A stretch of DNA of 64,000 nucleotides, from NCBI RefSeq assembly GCF_949628215.1, contig NC_134279.1, positions 53,308,266-53,372,265 of the forward strand. Direction: 5' to 3'. Below, in pieces: positions 62,360-64,000 of this stretch. The translations under genes were made by a program, and so were the position numbers. Source of the stretch: Phalacrocorax aristotelis. Its lineage: Eukaryota > Chordata > Aves > Suliformes > Phalacrocoracidae. Numbering within the stretch: the first letter of the stretch is position 1; every line of letters begins with the position of its first letter. The notes under the pieces were generated by a model. The model was given only the letters and a program-made list of their open reading frames with translations. It was not told the DNA's origin and did no database searches.

Positions 62360-64000
62360 GTAAAATTGTAATTAATAAGGTTCCTATGGCTTTCAGTTAT
62401 CAACACTAAAGGGCAGAGTAGCAGTGTTAAGTAGTGCCTTTTGTTCTCCAGAACACAGCTGAATTTGAATCTTGGAAATAGATGTAGTCCTTGATTTCTG
62501 CAGTGTTTGCTTTAAACTTGACTGGTTTCACTGAATTATCTCTGCAGTCTTATCCGTTGGCATGTATAAGCACTGAGAATGTTCAGCATCTTTCAAATTC
62601 GGATGCAAAGACAGAAGGGTCAGACCTTGAAAAGTGAGAAACAAATGCACTGCAGGCGCATCTCCTGTAGTCTTTAAGTTCTTTTAACTATTTGTCTTGG
62701 ATACCAAATGTAAGTTGCCAGTTCTGACATAGGATCTGTATACTGTAACAAGTGAATTATTTTATTGAACTGTAGAAATCGAGTGCTTTGTTAAAGTGAA
62801 AGTACTATTACATTGTTTTACATACAACTGATGTGAAGATGTCAGTTATGTCAGGGGTGAAAGTTTTCTGTAGTTAGCTGTATATGTATTTTTTACAGGT
62901 TAAGGGAACAATATATCATTTTTCCTTCAGAATTTCATATTACTCTTGCTGCCTATAATGTTAGGTACCAAATTTGTTTAAAAATTAACACAGATCTAAA
63001 AGTGTAAATAGTGCATACCTGTATTAGTGCATACTATGTAATCTAAATGAAAACAAGTTTCTAACTGGTGTCTTGATTTTAAATTTAATTCCATGCCAGC
63101 GATGGTGTTTTGCTTTTACTGCTGAGCAACCTTCTGTTGCTGCGTGCTTTTGACAAAAATTCAAACAAATACTTCATAATTTACTTTCCTCGTGCCATTT
63201 CTGGCTGGTTTTCAAATAGTGCAACTCCATTACTTTATAAAACTTGGCCAGCTGATTTGGGGAATTTAATTTGTCAGTATGGCCAATGCAATTGTTGTTT
63301 TGAAGAATTGGAGTGAAGGAGTGGTTGGCTTCCAGTGTGTCTTCAGAGAACTAGATTTTGGAGAGTAAAGGCAAGGCAAAGTTGAGTCATATTAACTGAA
63401 GAAGTGGGTGAGAGGGCTCATGGGGCATTTGGGCAAAACCATATGCATACCTTGTGATGTACCTTGAAAGAGATTGTGCTGCTGCACAGCTCTCCCATTT
63501 ACTTTCCTGCTGCACTCAGGTTAAGAAACTTCGTGGGCAAAAATGCCAGTCTCGTGAAGGAAGCCTGCATCTTTTGTGGCTGTTGTAGACTCTGAGACAG
63601 TTTGGTTAAACATAAGCTTTCTTCCTCAGTTTCCCCATATATTAAAAAACTGGGATAAGATTTTCCCAGAATGTTTTGCAGACTGTGGATCATGGAGTTG
63701 CTGCCATATTTCTTGTGGTATTGACACTGCAAGTTTCACTGGATTTGGCACTCTCAGAAACAAGCAAATCCTTCCTTCTCAGAAACTATGAGTCACTGAA
63801 GTGACTAAAACCGGCTCCTTTGAAATAAATGCAATGCCTTTTTACTATTAAGTTTGTAACGTAATAAAAATTCCTGAAGATCTACAAGTTCAGCTCAATA
63901 TAAAACTTTTTGTTGCATGCAGTTGTACCTTAATCATTGACAGTGTTACAGTCTTGCTGCTCCATTTGAGCAGCCTCTGACAACTGACTTCTCTATGTCA
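62360..64000 (+). other. CLOCK: Probable CLOCK intron up to the window end
   Basis: AT-rich sequence without a supportable exon. The coding exons of CLOCK should begin beyond 64000. Confidence 0.5.

Overview
The window is nuclear DNA from a bird. The evidence is the CR1 retrotransposon copies with avian-type 3' ends, two solo LTRs of an avian endogenous retrovirus type, small introns with GT-AG borders, and the gene order NMU - PDCL2 - CLOCK on one strand, which matches the vertebrate order of human 4q12. I cannot name the species. The neuromedin U peptide differs from the chicken peptide as I remember it, so a bird other than chicken is likely. There are no bacterial genes, tRNAs, rRNAs or CRISPR arrays, and most long open frames are chance.

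Layout. (1) 1-1830 is the upstream flank, with an unusual number of CACGTG E-boxes. (2) 1830-19770 is NMU (+): a CpG-rich promoter, nine coding exons (2059-18801) for a 184-residue neuropeptide precursor, and poly(A) signals at 19690 and 19757. (3) 20690-21716 is a GC-rich block that ends in an internally deleted CR1. (4) 22697-27320 holds the last three exons of PDCL2 (+), with intact splice sites but two stop codons and two frameshifts, so the gene is dead in this genome or haplotype. Its introns hold a CR1-inside-CR1 nest (23565-25140) and a solo LTR (25425-25984). (5) 27320-31500 is intergenic, with a very strong G-quadruplex motif on the minus strand, an unexplained stretch with a clean TATA box, and another CR1. 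(6) 31550-33180 is a large CpG island with a probable first exon and donor at 32623, assigned by gene order to the CLOCK promoter. (7) From there to the end are introns and four short spliced-looking exons (43361, 46759, 52206, 62245) that I assign to the CLOCK 5' untranslated region. No CLOCK bHLH or PAS coding exon is present, so the coding part must lie beyond 64000.

Functionally, the window puts a secreted peptide hormone gene (NMU: feeding, smooth muscle, circadian output) beside the promoter of a core clock transcription factor (CLOCK). The remains of a testis-type phosducin-like co-chaperone gene lie between them. The best leads are the PDCL2 loss, the Phe-to-Tyr change in the neuromedin U core, the E-box cluster upstream of NMU, and a chain of upstream ORFs across the CLOCK leader, including a 61-codon frame that runs through three exons.
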